This document shows positions 1 to 11,344 of a stretch of 64,000 nucleotides of DNA, piece by piece. Numbering within the stretch: the first letter of the stretch is position 1; each line of letters starts with the position of its first letter. Source of the DNA: Biscogniauxia marginata (taxonomy: Eukaryota > Ascomycota > Sordariomycetes > Xylariales > Xylariaceae). The DNA is taken from positions 496,001-560,000 of the forward strand of contig MU404062.1 in assembly GCA_022695795.1 (NCBI GenBank). The letters run 5' to 3'. The notes under the pieces are model-generated. The model saw only the letters and a list, made by a program, of their open reading frames with translations. It was not told the DNA's origin and ran no database searches. The position numbers and the translations under genes were made by a program.

Positions 1-295
1 CATTCATTCGTACCGTCAAATATTATATACTTTTTCTTTTTCTTCTTCTTTTTTCCTTTTTTTAAAACCCCCCTCCTCCCTCCCCAACCTCAGTTTTGAA
101 ATTCTTTTAAACAAAGTACAGAGAAACTTCGAACCCTTCAAACCTGCCCACTCAGGTTCCTCCTCCTCTTTTTTTTTCTCCCAACTCCAGCCCCCGATGG
201 AAGATGATAAACCAGGTTTGAGGAAGAAGACAGGGGGAGGAAAGAAAATCCGTTTAATATAGGATCCGGCATTCCGACCCCCCACGCGTGACTTT

Positions 296-652
296 TCAAG
301 CCTCGGGCACGCACCCGCAGATATTCGGACACCACCACGGGTTCCCGTGGCACGACGGCACGCGCTGCTCGCCGCCGTCGCACTGGCACATGGCCTGGCA
401 CATGTCGTCGTTGCAGGTCAGACGCCACCGCGTCGGCGTCGGCGTCGGCGTCGGCGAGGTGGCTGATGTCGTCGTGTTCGTCGGTGGTTGCGGGAACGCT
501 TGTGTTGTCGTTGTTGTTGCTGCGGCGGCGACGAGGAGGAGGAGTAGGAGGGTCTGTTGGGGGTGTTAGGTTGGAAGAGTTTGTTTAGTAGGTTAGGTAG
601 AGGAGAAAGGAGAAAGGGGAACGGGGGTACGGGGTAGGGGACGTACCTTCAT
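296..652 (-). CDS. small secreted cysteine-rich protein (effector-like), 87 aa
   Basis: The proposed gene has two exons: 652-647 (only ATG AAG, then a GTACGT donor) and 553-296 (after a CAACAG acceptor, ending in TGA). The join gives Met-Lys followed by a run of six leucines and a Val-Ala-rich stretch, a classic signal peptide. A Thr/Pro-rich linker with repeated Thr-Pro follows, then a compact C-terminal domain with eight cysteines, including the segments CNDDMCQAMCQC and WWCPNICGC. Eight cysteines in about 45 residues suggest four disulfides and secretion. I recognise no named family. It resembles fungal small secreted proteins in size and architecture only. The C-terminal exon frame is convincing; the six-base first exon is inferred because the frame has an in-frame stop just upstream of the leucine run and no other ATG. 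Without that exon the protein would lack a start. Confidence 0.6.
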
Positions 653-1757
653 TTTTGGGGAGAGGGGTTGGTTCGAAAAGGAAGAAGAGTACCTAAGAAA
701 AGGGTTGATGGGAGAGGTTTGCGGTGGCGAGAGTCTGGATGGATTGGCAGTGTCTTGAGAGCGCGAGAACTATGTCGGTAGATACGAGGTAGGCATTGAA
801 GTAGGCAAGTAAGGGGCTCGATAGGTAGGTAGGCAAGTGATTCGAAACTTCCTAGTCGAGGACAAACTAGAACTGTTTTCCCCTCTAGAAAGCCCAACAA
901 CTGTATACTTTGGTTTTTTCTTTTCCAAGTCTAGAAGTCTGGGAGGTAGCGAGTTAGAGTGGAGTGGTGAAGTGACGATGATGATAGTAACGAACGAGGG
1001 TGGGGATTTCCCTAGTGTAGTCCTCTATATACCCCAAGGTAGTTTTTTCCTGTTTAACCCATACGCCACGGGTGTCCTCTTTTTCTTTCTATTTGAGCCG
1101 GTCGATCGCGGCAATCTTAGGTGCGATGTGTATCTAGAGGGCGACAGCTCTACACAGGGGGTGGCAGATATGGCAGTTATAAATGCGAAAGATCTACAAA
1201 CACACGTGTAAGTATGTAGGTTGTTCTCACATAGCATATACGTAGTTACAGAATATATATTCTGTGTTAGTATACAACCTAACCACCAAACTACCCATTC
1301 CGCTTTCACTGACTTGTATGTATGTAAGGTACCAAAAGCGAGCTGCGGGACTTGAGGTTGTGATTCCCGAACGGGGGAACCATTTCCAAAATATTCGTCT
1401 GAGTTGAGGGTGCTTCACTTTCCAATTTGGGTGGCACCAGAATAAGATTCTGACCGTAGGAGTGCATGCGTCGGACCTATAATAGCACCTTGTAGCGACC
1501 GGTTGTAACATGCTGCTAATTTGGCTTAATTGCCTGCATATGCGGGAATGGATATTATAGTATAGTATAGAATTTGCTATAGATTAAACTAAAGATCTCC
1601 ATAGGCTAAATACAGCGAGTATCCCTCATGGAACGCTCTCAATTAAGCATGGTTGCATTGATTCTATGGAACTTGATACCTATGCAGAAACCCCCTGGAT
1701 ATCTAGTTCATCCTTTTCTCGTCGCCATCATCCAACAAAATCCGGGCTGAATTTGTC
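653..1757. other. intergenic, no gene seen
   Basis: About 1.1 kb between the start of the secreted-protein gene and the 3' end of glutamate decarboxylase. It should hold the promoter of the former. Open frames here are short and of random composition. A TAGGTAGGTAGG tract lies near 822-832. Confidence 0.6.
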
Positions 1758-3778
1758 TTAGCACACGCTCCTATGAATACCCTCTGCTAGTCGTGGAACA
1801 TGCTCGTCGAGTGCGCCGAGCGTCTTCTGTCTGGCCCCACGCTTGAGATCATTAGCTGACCCGGCAGCGCCCACTGGCCGCTGCGTCTTGAGAACCGACA
1901 AATCGACCTCGTCGTTGTCGATGAGCGTCTGAGTGACCGACACGAGGTCCGAGATGAGGCGGTCCAGGAGGTCGAAGCTCATGCTCTCGCGGACGACGAC
2001 ACGCAGGATCTCGGTCTTCTCCTCGTTCGGCGGCAGCGCGTAATTGGGTATTATCCACTGGCGCGCGCGCAAAAGAAGCGAGACCGACTCTTGCTTGATG
2101 TGGGGGAACTCCTTTTTGAACTCGTCGCAGAAGTGGAATGACACCACCGGTAGCCCCGCGACGTAGTCGGCGGAGGTCTCCTCCTCTGTTCCCGTGAGCG
2201 CCTGCTTAGCGTCCGAGATGACACCGGCAGCCTTGGACTTCGGGCGATGGATGTCGGAGACGCAAGTGTACCAGCCGGTAGCTTCGAGGCTCTTGGAGAG
2301 TAGACGGGCATTGCAGAGGGAGTTCTCCATGACCTCGCGGTAACCGGCGAAGCCGAGGTGGATTAGGTTGTAGTATTGGACGATGATTTGGGCACCGGGT
2401 CGCGAGAAATTGAGCGTGAACGACTTCTCCGTCCCGCCGAGGTAATGAAGTTCGAAGACCAGGTCCTGTGGGAGGTAAGACTCATCGCGCCAGACTATCC
2501 ATCCTACGCCGGCGTACACGAGGCCAAATTTGTGGCCGGAGGTGTTGATCGATTTGACACGCGGAAGTTCAAAGTTCCTATACATAGCATTAGCGAGAGG
2601 ACTGAAATTGGCACCGATCTTACTACTGTTAGGTTACACTTACCATTGGGGACCCCCTGCTTGTGCATGTGTAAAAGGGGCAATAAAGCCACCCGAAGCC
2701 GCACTGGATGTAAACTTGAGTTAGAAATCATCCCTTCTAGTAAGTAAAATAGGGGTTAAACGCATGTCCTGGGAGCAGGGTGCCAAGGAAATTCTAGCTC
2801 CTGAGATGGGACAAAAAGGGGGGAAATGAACTCTTGAAGACATACTCCACGTGGATCGGGATGTCGATTCCCGTCTTCCTTTCGTACTCATCCAGGAGTT
2901 TGGATATCTCTTCTACAGGTTCGTAGTGGCCAGTGTAGGTGCTGCCCATGATCACGAATACGCCGATTGTGTTCTCGTCGATATTCTCCTTGACGAGGTC
3001 CGGATCTAGGCGATAGTTGCTTTTCTTCGAAACCGGCAGAATGCGTGCCTCAACGTCGAAGTAGCGCGCAAATTTCTCGAGCGCGACCTGTGCGTTGGCA
3101 CCCATGATGATATTGGGGTTCAGAGTATCTAGGCCTCGTGCCTTGCGGTGTTCTTGCCAGCGGCGCTTCATGGCTAGACCGCCGAGATGGATAGCTTCCG
3201 AAGATCCGGTGGTAGCTGAACCGATGGCCTTTTCGCTCTTTTTGGCGCCCCATAGATTTGCAAGGATGCTGATGCAGCGCTCATGGATAGCCATGAGGGC
3301 CGGGTACTCATCGTTGTCCGCAAGGTTCTTCGCTAGGTTTTCGGTCATCAGCTTTTCGGCGTTGGGCTCCATGTAAGTTCCTACGAAACTAGTAACGGAA
3401 TATCAGTATAAATATATTATAATGTTGTGAAAAGGAGTGAATACGAATAGGCCAGATATGTACCTCGCAAGATTCAGATTCGGCTTGCCATCTAAGTCTA
3501 GCTCATCGTGAATGAGTTGGTAGGCCGAGTCGGACGGTGCTCCTTCTCGAGGAATCTCATATTTGGGGACATCAATCTGGCTGGTGTACTGAGTGCTGTA
3601 CGGAGTAAGGTGAGATGTAGTCATCTTCTTGCGCAGTTGCACGCCGCCCTCGGTAAGGTGAGCATCGTGAAGACGCGCCACGAGCTCATCTGGATCGACC
3701 TATAAGAGGTGTAAGTAGGCGAAGCATCTAGGTCCTACTCTAGAAGGGGAGGTAACTCACATGACGAGCGAGCGCCAT
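1758..3778 (-). CDS. gad: glutamate decarboxylase (PLP-dependent), 558 aa
   Basis: Catalyses conversion of L-glutamate to GABA and CO2, the entry step of the cytosolic GABA shunt. Five exons join in frame: 3778-3761, 3699-3464, 3388-2846, 2703-2644 and 2577-1758, all with GT-AG introns. The joined protein shows the family landmarks in order: [14 protein letters not shown] across the exon 2/3 junction, the glycine-rich SATTGSSEA segment that binds the cofactor phosphate, [13 protein letters not shown], and [15 protein letters not shown] with the Schiff-base lysine at about residue 302. Length is normal for fungal Gad. The first exon codes only MALARH. No GABA transaminase or succinate-semialdehyde dehydrogenase lies nearby, so there is no shunt cluster here. 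Confidence 0.95.
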
Positions 3779-4976
3779 AGTTGCTTTGCTTTTAGAAGAT
3801 GCGAATGGTAAGTATTCTATTCAAATCTGTCTGTTGGTAGTAGGCATGTGCGAAATGAAGTTGGCAGAAAGTTGGTAGATCAGGAAGCCTTCCAGATATA
3901 GGGTCCAGATATAGGGTCGTAGGTAACGGCTGGTTGTGAGGTACCTGAGTTTATTCTCGGGCGCCCACATCGTTTGTATGGGAATTATGTGTAATCATGA
4001 GGTGTTTTCCCTATTCTATGACGGCATTGATGCGAATAGGCGGGACGACGAAGCTCTAATCGTATCCTACCTTAATTGTCGATTTACCGTTATTACCACA
4101 TACTTCGTCAAACCCCCACATACAAACCGTAACCTGGCAAAACAAGCTTTTTCGACAAGACGACGCTAATCGGCGATCGATTACGACCGATCATTAGTTG
4201 ATTATTTCTATCAATACTTACTCCAATGCTACCTAATCGGGCAACCCCACCAATTATTAGAGCATCATCATTGGTGATTCACCAGAGCTCCCAGCGCTAA
4301 AAAGAATTGTAGTACACATTCTAACACGACTTGCCATACATGTAGTTCTTCAAATTACCTGAGCAAAATAAAGGGCATGTATAAGTGTTCTGGACCAATT
4401 CGAAATTCCCTATAAAATGACAATTGTAGTTAGTTCAGCTGCTGATGACTTAGACTATGCATCAAACTGTGACTTATAAGCCTTTGAGCATGGATATTGA
4501 GGTCGCTAGATATTAGACCATTGAACTAAAGTCCTGCTTGGGACTTTGATGGAATAGAACTAGGAAAAATATACGTATCAAACAACGGCATCACTCAGTT
4601 GGCCGTTCTGCTTATGTGAGACGTAGTGCAGTACTCTAAGCTAAGTGGAGCGGCTGGATTCAGCACGCAGCACGTCACAGATAATATCATGCAAGTTACA
4701 TGCATTCCTGAGCTTACTGCAATCGTGATTGGCTGTCTAGGCTTCTTGGAGAGGAGACGCGATGAGGAGAACCAACAAATATCACAGGGCTATGCTCTCA
4801 GCAGAGATGCTACGAGTCAAATATCACACGAATCTGTTATTTGATCAAATCGCTCCGCATTAGGCAAGGTATATTACATTATAGTATGTATAAAAAGACC
4901 GAACATTCCCAGACTCTCGGTTGAGATCTGAATTACAACAGCATCTTGGCCAGTTTGTCGTCGCTTTGGGAGAAAA
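3779..4976. other. divergent promoter region, no gene seen
   Basis: Intergenic space of 1.2 kb between the divergently transcribed glutamate decarboxylase and alpha/beta hydrolase genes. It must carry both promoters. A TATAAAAA box lies near the hydrolase. No supported coding sequence. Confidence 0.6.
4889..4896 (+). promoter_or_regulatory. TATA box for the alpha/beta hydrolase gene
   Basis: TATAAAAA sits about 80 bases upstream of the hydrolase ATG, leaving room for a short leader. It is a good consensus match; its use is inferred from position only. Confidence 0.45.
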
Positions 4977-5834
4977 ATGACCGAAACTGATTCTGTTTCT
5001 GGCTTCGTCGAAGTATCCGCCGGCATTCGGCTTCACTATAACCAATATGGCCCACCCTCAGCTCCCAATCTAGTGCTCATCCCGGGTTGGACTCAGACAG
5101 CGGCCGAGTTCCGAAAGCAAGTCGACCATTTCAAGGCGAGCTTCCGCATCACGACGTATGACCACCGCGGCCATGGCGAGTCGGACAAGCCGTCGTTCGG
5201 ATATCGCGTGACCCGCCTCGCCGCGGACCTAGAGGCTCTGATGGTACAGCTAGACCTGAGGGACGCCGCGCTTCTCGGGCACTCGATGGGATGCTCCACC
5301 ATCTGGGCGCACTGGGACCTGTTCCCCCACACCCGGATCGCGAGACTCGTGCTCGTCGACGAGGCGCCAACGATGCTTATCAACCCGGCCTGGTCGGCCG
5401 AGGAAGCGGCGGGCTTCGCCGCCGTCATGCCCCCCGCGGCGATGTACGAGCTGACGAACAGCATGGCGGGCGCGGACGGCAAGGCGGCCTTCGTGGGGTT
5501 GGCGAAGGGCTTCCTATCGCCGCAGGCCGACCCGGCAGACTCGGACTGGATCCTGGAGCAGAACCTGAAGATGCCGCTGCCGCTGGCGGCGGCGCTGCTG
5601 ACCGACCACTTCAGCATGGACTGGAGGGACGTCATCCCGCGCATCGACGTCCCGACGCTGGTGATCGGCGCCAAGGGCAGCATATTCAACACGCGGGGCA
5701 TACAGTGGATCGCGGACCAGATACCCGGGGCGAAGCTCAGGATTTTCGAGAAGGAGGAGGGTGGGAGCCATTTCGTGCTGTGGGAGAACCCGGTGGGGTT
5801 TAACAGAGTTGTCGAGGAGTTTCTTACGAGCTGA
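4977..5834 (+). CDS. alpha/beta-fold hydrolase, 285 aa
   Basis: Single-exon gene with a complete alpha/beta hydrolase core. The sequence shows the oxyanion-hole region VLIPGWTQ (about residues 33-40), the YDHRGHGESD strand-turn (61-70), the nucleophile elbow GHSMGCS with Ser103, and a C-terminal GGSHF motif with catalytic His265. The segment after the VPTLVIGAKGS strand lacks the usual aspartate, so the acid residue may come from another strand. There is no signal peptide, so it is probably cytosolic. The substrate cannot be deduced; relatives include esterases, non-heme peroxidase-like and lactonase-like enzymes. The ORF is markedly more GC-rich than its flanks, and an AATAAA lies about 60 bases after the stop. 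Confidence 0.85.
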   Translation: MTETDSVSGFVEVSAGIRLHYNQYGPPSAPNLVLIPGWTQTAAEFRKQVDHFKASFRITTYDHRGHGESDKPSFGYRVTRLAADLEALMVQLDLRDAALLGHSMGCSTIWAHWDLFPHTRIARLVLVDEAPTMLINPAWSAEEAAGFAAVMPPAAMYELTNSMAGADGKAAFVGLAKGFLSPQADPADSDWILEQNLKMPLPLAAALLTDHFSMDWRDVIPRIDVPTLVIGAKGSIFNTRGIQWIADQIPGAKLRIFEKEEGGSHFVLWENPVGFNRVVEEFLTS

Positions 5835-6629
5835 TTAGTGGGAAGTAGTATTCGACGAGAAGACTTGACCTGCCTTCTCGCGAGAAGCTGGAATAAATTA
5901 TATTATAGAATGAAAAGGGCAGAAGCTACATACAGTACGAGAGTAGGCCTTGCATTCAAACACTGTCGTGGAAGCCGTAGGCTCTTGTGTTGAAGTGAAA
6001 AGGAGAAGAAATAATCATTTTCAAGTAAATCACCAAAGCCTCAGTTTCTGCTTTTCGTTTTATCGGATATAAGATGAACGAGATGTGATGTATGTAAATC
6101 CCACCCCCTACTAGTTTAATAGCACCAAAACTTGCATACACTCTTTAGTAGGTACCTACGTAGTTGTTTGACAGCCATTAGATGAAGGTCTGTCCTTACT
6201 ATCTCCATTGGAGCATTTTCAATAAGAAGGGGGCGAAGCAGAACTTTGAGTATTGCCTTCTGTCTTCGTCGTTTGACACCTGCACAACAAGTAGGTACCA
6301 GGGACAGAAAGATAAGAGTACGTCCTTTTCATTGTATATATGTACCTCCCGGTAGGTTCATAAACCAGAAGAAGGCACGGCATAATAGATAAAAAAATAC
6401 CATATATCGATAGGTACCTACCTATTCAAATAAGGTAGGATCACCTCATGACAGGACCTTAACTTTTCATATCGTTCTTTTGCTCTTACTTGACTATTCT
6501 CTCCCTGTTTCTCTATTCAAGTCTCACACTATTTTCTTTCTCGCAAGTACAGCAGTTTTTGGTCTACAATCCGTATTACAGATAATCCGAGGAATCAACA
6601 GGACAGAAATACTCTGTAGTTCTCGAGCT
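5835..6629. other. intergenic, no gene seen
   Basis: About 0.8 kb of AT-rich DNA containing three copies of the TAGGTACCTA-type motif (near 6149, 6289 and 6411). An open frame runs into the F-box coding frame from upstream, but its residues show no domain and it lacks an ATG, so the F-box start is placed at 6630. Confidence 0.5.
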
Positions 6630-8059
6630 ATGGCAGTTCCATATCTTCCCAACGAGATCATAGCCATCATTATCTCCTACCTCGCAGGAAAGCTGAAATG
6701 TCGTGAAGGCAGAGCAGCTATCGGTTACCGCAGCGGCCTTGCCACCTACGCATCTGTATCCAGGACATGGCAACCCATGGTAGAGCGCTATACATTCCAC
6801 GTTCTATATCTCACCTACCACCGTCTTCCTGACGCCTATAGAATTATGCAACCAAGCCGCACTCGATTCGTTCGGCTTGTGAACGTAGCATTTTCGCTAG
6901 AACAATGGTCTGAGGAGGATGAGTTTGAACACGAAGAAGCTATGGAAAACCGTGACAGATACAATATCGAGCTTCATCGCGACCTCATTGCGTTCTTTCA
7001 CTACTTGGACCATTGGTCCCGTCATGAACTATTTCCTGGTGGCACTGTCCTTCAGTTGTCTAGATTTTCTCCTAGCGACGCCGACTTGTCTAATAGATAT
7101 ATTCAAAGAAATGAAATCGATGACGAGAGACGGGAGACACCCGACCCTTCGGAACTTCCTCCAAAGCTCGAGTTCATCTCAGGATTGATCTGGGATCAGG
7201 AAGACGGTGTAATTCATGCTAACGACATTGCATTGAATTATATTATGACTGCACTTGCCAATGTTACCAGTATCAAATGGTATGCCGAGAGTTCTATGCT
7301 GCCAGTTGATGTGATGTACTGGAGTGAGATTCCCTCATCTCCACCATATTACTTGTGGGTTGACAGCTTCTATAGATGCATTCCAAATCCTAAAAGACCT
7401 CCCGAGTTCTGTCAAATCACTAACAATGATGACTCCCAACAGAGACCACCATATCTCATACTTACTCAGAACTTTTATCCATAGTGACGGATAGGGTACG
7501 TTGCCTGATTCGGACGTTTGTGCACATAACAACAGGATTCGAACTGCTTCTCAACATCTTGAGAAACTAACAGTACTCGGGGTTTTCAGCAATGATTTTT
7601 TCAGACCGGAAGTCCCACTTCAAGCCAACGAAATGCCTTTTTGGCCGAATCTGAAAAATTTGGTTGTAAACTTCCAACCGTCAACGCCACAGGGAGATGA
7701 TGTTCGCGACGCCAGATCCTCTTAGCATTGCATTAATGTCTCGAGAAGATGCCATAGCATTCAAAAAAGCTCTCGCCATTCCAGTCAACAGGCTTCTGAA
7801 TGATTTCTACTTCTCAGCAGCAGAAGCAGCCCTGCAGATGCCGATGCTTGAAAGCATGACCCTCGAGGCCATGATCCACCCAAGCCTTCATAGTTTCGTG
7901 TTAGTAGTCGGGTTAAAAGTCAACATTACCTGGATTTGTATGATACGGTTTGATCCAGAAGACCGAGTCATAGATGTTTTTAAGCAATTTGCCGAACAGA
8001 GAGGCCGAGAGCTCCACGTTTCCAACCACGCCATCATGTCTCGGGATATGATTATATGA
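6630..8059 (+). pseudogene. F-box protein gene of the expanded fungal family, disrupted
   Basis: Translation from the ATG at 6630 begins with an F-box-like segment (MAVPYLPNEIIAIIISYLAG) followed by YASVSRTWQPMVERYTF, as in the large fungal F-box/LRR-like family that links targets to SCF ubiquitin ligases. The similarity continues for about 285 residues to QRPPYLILTQNF, then hits a stop at 7482-7484. Family-like sequence resumes in a second frame (ASQHLEKLTVLGVF and PFWPNLKNLVVNF, about 7530-7695) and again in a third frame (AAEAALQMPMLESMTLEA onward, about 7700-8059). No GT-AG intron of normal size bridges either break, because the first would have to skip coding-like residues. I read it as a recently broken copy; assembly errors are the alternative. 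Confidence 0.6.
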
Positions 8060-9025
8060 ACATGACGGGAATTAATGATCAATGTATTCCCTGACATCCC
8101 ACCATGCGATGATGGTTGAGGATTTCCAAGGAATACGTATTGCTTACTAAAGCTCAATCAACATGCTGTCTGTCCCTAGGACGTGCGTTGGGGAGGAAGC
8201 ATAGTTGGGCTAAGTCGACTGTCGACCTTTAATAGGTGGAGAGCTATTACTTCGTTGGCGTCGAACTACTAGGTTAAGATGACTGCCGCCTATGTACGCT
8301 ATAAGGCATTCAGCCACTATCATGTATACATATAAGCAGGTCATCCCACCAACTCACTGGGCTAGATAGTCCGGTAGACTTACTACATAACAAGCAAGTT
8401 TATTACCCTAATATTCAGATGCGGGGATCAAGAACTGTTTATGTAGAAGGACAAGTACGTGGATCGATCATCAGCTGAGGACAGCTCGGAACCGCGGAGC
8501 CTTCTTGTGACCGACGAGGGGGGAGGGATTGGCAGCTAAAACTCGCCGAGCTCCAATGAAGAGCTAGTTCGCCATAACCGTAAGACGTAAGCTGTCTACC
8601 TAGAAAACGGTCATGACGCGCGGAGTTAAGCAGATATTCACAAAGAAGCCGTGTGAGACGTAGCACGAGGCGTCATTGAAAAGGACATAGACAGCCGTAG
8701 CTCTTAGGTATTGAATTCCGCTGTCCTTTCTTTATCTCCAGGATGTTCCCCTCAAACATCCAATCTTACCAGTGATACTCAATCAGTCCCATAGGTCATT
8801 AGTCGAGGAGAACTCGTAAGCGTGCGGCCTGCCTTTGACGTCACCACTTGTGTGTGAAAGGGATCCTTGCATCACCAAGCCTCGATATTACGAGCTTTGA
8901 CGAAATCTCCCGAGGTCTCCGTGCCTTGTTGTTCTATTACTACCTACCGTACTTTCTTGAGCTTCTTCTCTACTTAGTCGATTTTCCAAGTGGTGATCGA
9001 GAAGACGAGAAATATCGTCTGAAAT
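8060..9025. other. intergenic, no gene seen
   Basis: About 1 kb between the F-box relic and the fasciclin gene, presumably including the latter's promoter. Short open frames here show no domain or codon pattern. Confidence 0.5.
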
Positions 9026-10790
9026 ATGAGATACGGTACGCTTTTACCCTTCGTGGCGACAGCCGCGAGCTTCGTCATCCTCGATGAGGGGATAGCCAAG
9101 CAGCTTATTCTCGAAAACGAGCAGCAGCAGCAACAACAACAGGCCGAAAAGGCCACCATCTCGTCCTCATGGTGGGACGATCTGCCCTCCACCCTGAATG
9201 ACCTTCGCGCCTCGGCCGAAGACATCATCGCCGGTGCCTTCGACTCGTTCGAGGAGCAGGCCAGCAGGTTGAGCGACCTCATCCCAGAGATCGAGCTCGA
9301 CCCCTCGCCCGAGCTCCTCTCATGGGCCGAGCACCTCACCAGCCAGAGCCAGAGCCACCCTCCGCCCGGCGGCCACCAACACCACCACCACGCCGCGAAC
9401 CTGACCGTGTACCAGGCGATCAAGGCGTCGAACCTGACGCGGCGGTTCGCGGCCCTCGTGGACGAGCACCCGGACATCGTCGAGAGCCTCAACGGCACGT
9501 CGGCGAACGTGACGGCCTTCGTGCCCTTCGACCGCGCGTTCGACAAGATCCCGCACCGCGGCCGCCACGACGTGCCCAAGGAGTTCCTCGAGAAGGTCGT
9601 CAGGTACCACGTCCTGCCGGGCTACTGGCCCGCCGGCCGCGTCCTCGCCCACCGCACCCTGCCCACCGCGCTCGAGAGCGAGGCCCTCGGCGGGAGGCCC
9701 CAGCGCCTGAGGGTCAGCGTCGGGCTGCTCGGCGTGAGGATCAATTTCTATAGTAAGGTCAAGATCGTGAACTTGGTACGTTGTCCTCTGCTTCGCCTCC
9801 CCGCCCCCCCCCCCTTTTCTTTTACTGCTTTACCCTTCCACCCCTCCCTTGTTTATAACCCCGTTACTATGCATATAATGTTCCCCAAACCAAGGCTGAC
9901 AACCCGCCGGTTGGTGTGTTCTGCAGTCCTTCAAGAACGGCATCGTCCACGGCGTCGACAACATCCTGGTGCCGCCGCCCCCCGCGGGGAAGCTGATCTC
10001 GCTCTTCCCGTCCAAGTTCTCGACGCTCGAGCTCGCGGCCCAGAAGACGGGCTTCGCGCATCACCACGATGGCGGCGACGACGATAACGACAATAACGAC
10101 GGAAAGAAATCGCACGAGCGCGACCAGCTCACGGGCCTGACCATCTTCGCGCCGACCAACACGGCGTTCCGGCGCCTCGGCCCCGCCGCCAACGCCTTCC
10201 TATTCAACACGCCGCGCGGGCTGGGTTTCCTGCGCGCGCTGCTCAAGTACCACGTCGTCGCCAACGAGACGCTGTACTCGGACGCGTACTATGGCAAAGA
10301 CCACCATCACGACCACGACCACGACTACGACCACGACTATGATAATGATGATAATGATGATGAGGATGATAATGAAGAGGCAGGGGCGACAGTCGCGGGA
10401 GGGGGGAGACACTACCACGTCGACCTGCCGACGCTCCTGCGCGACCGCAGCCTCGGCGTCGACATCGACGCGGCGCCCTGGCCCGGCGCCCTCGCGCGCG
10501 TCACCGTCAACGGGCGCGTGCGCGTCGCGGTCCGGGACGCCGTCGCCGCCGACGGCGTCGTGCACGTCGTCGACTCGGTGCTGGTGCCGCCGCGGAAGCC
10601 GGGCCGCGGGTACGCCGGTCCCGAGGAACCACAACAGCAGCAACACGATGATGATAACGGGGAGGGCGAGGGCGAGATCAGCGTCGAGGAGCTGGTCGAG
10701 AGGCTGGGGCCGTATGTTACAGAGGAAGAGGGTGGAGATGGGGTCCAGGGTCAGGAGGAGGAGGCAGGGTGGCAAGAGGAGGAATTGTGA
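9026..10790 (+). CDS. secreted two-FAS1 (fasciclin) domain protein, 537 aa
   Basis: Two exons, 9026-9775 and 9927-10790, joined in frame across a GTACGT...CTGCAG intron inside the first FAS1 domain. The N-terminus MRYGTLLPFVATAASFVIL is a signal peptide, followed by a short poly-Gln tract. FAS1 domain 1 spans roughly residues 125-266 (TAFVPFDRAF, VVRYHVLPGY, GIVHGVDNIL). FAS1 domain 2 spans roughly 276-482 (LTIFAPTNTAFRRL, LLKYHVVANETL, VVHVVDSVLVPP). Such proteins act at the cell surface in adhesion; related fungal ones are often wall-associated. Domain 2 is interrupted by a His/Asp/Asn/Glu-rich tract at about 375-400, and a second Asp/Asn-rich stretch lies near 298-310. The C-terminus is acidic, with no GPI-like tail. 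Several N-glycosylation sequons are present. Confidence 0.88.
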
Positions 10791-11344
10791 GCAAGCTTGG
10801 TTGGTTGACGGTGATTTTCAGCATACCATTCTATTTGTCTATCTACTCTATAGGGTCGGGGCAGGCTGGAAAAAAACCTGGACTTGGGGTGGGTTGGGTT
10901 GGTGGGTGATACATTCAAGGCCTTCTAAAAAAAAAAAAAACTCTGGTCATAAAACGGCTAGCATTCGAAGTACAGAAAAAAAATACCCCAAAAAGTAAAT
11001 CTTGAGATAGAAAGGGAGGACACAATATCTATACTGCATGGAGAATTCAGGGGGCAAAACAACGCTCATTAAGGAAAAGGGCCTTGAGGGCGGGAGAAGC
11101 GTCAGGTCATAGAGTAACACAAAATAGCAAGTTTCATGAGCATTGAAGGGGAAATGGAATACATTGCATATGGTTATCTTGTAATATCATGCTGGAAACA
11201 TATTCCGAGATTGTTTCGAGATCCCCCCCCTTCCTCTCCTATACCGCTCATATCATTTACCCGTGGTCCCCTCCCAGACCCATCCACCAGTTAAATCTGA
11301 CATGACCCCCTTCCCCTGAGCATGCCGCACATCGCGCACCCCCC
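10791..11344. other. convergent 3' region, no gene seen
   Basis: The 3' ends of the fasciclin gene and the RecA-fold gene face each other here. The stretch contains an A-rich run near 10928-10940 and no supported coding sequence. Confidence 0.55.

Noticed and set aside
837..1211. 124-codon frame upstream of glutamate decarboxylase
   Set aside because: Its start is not an ATG and the peptide shows neither domain nor coding-like codon use.
5093..5803. Frames of 170-200 codons antisense or shifted to the alpha/beta hydrolase
   Set aside because: They mirror the GC-rich codons of the hydrolase and contain no domain.
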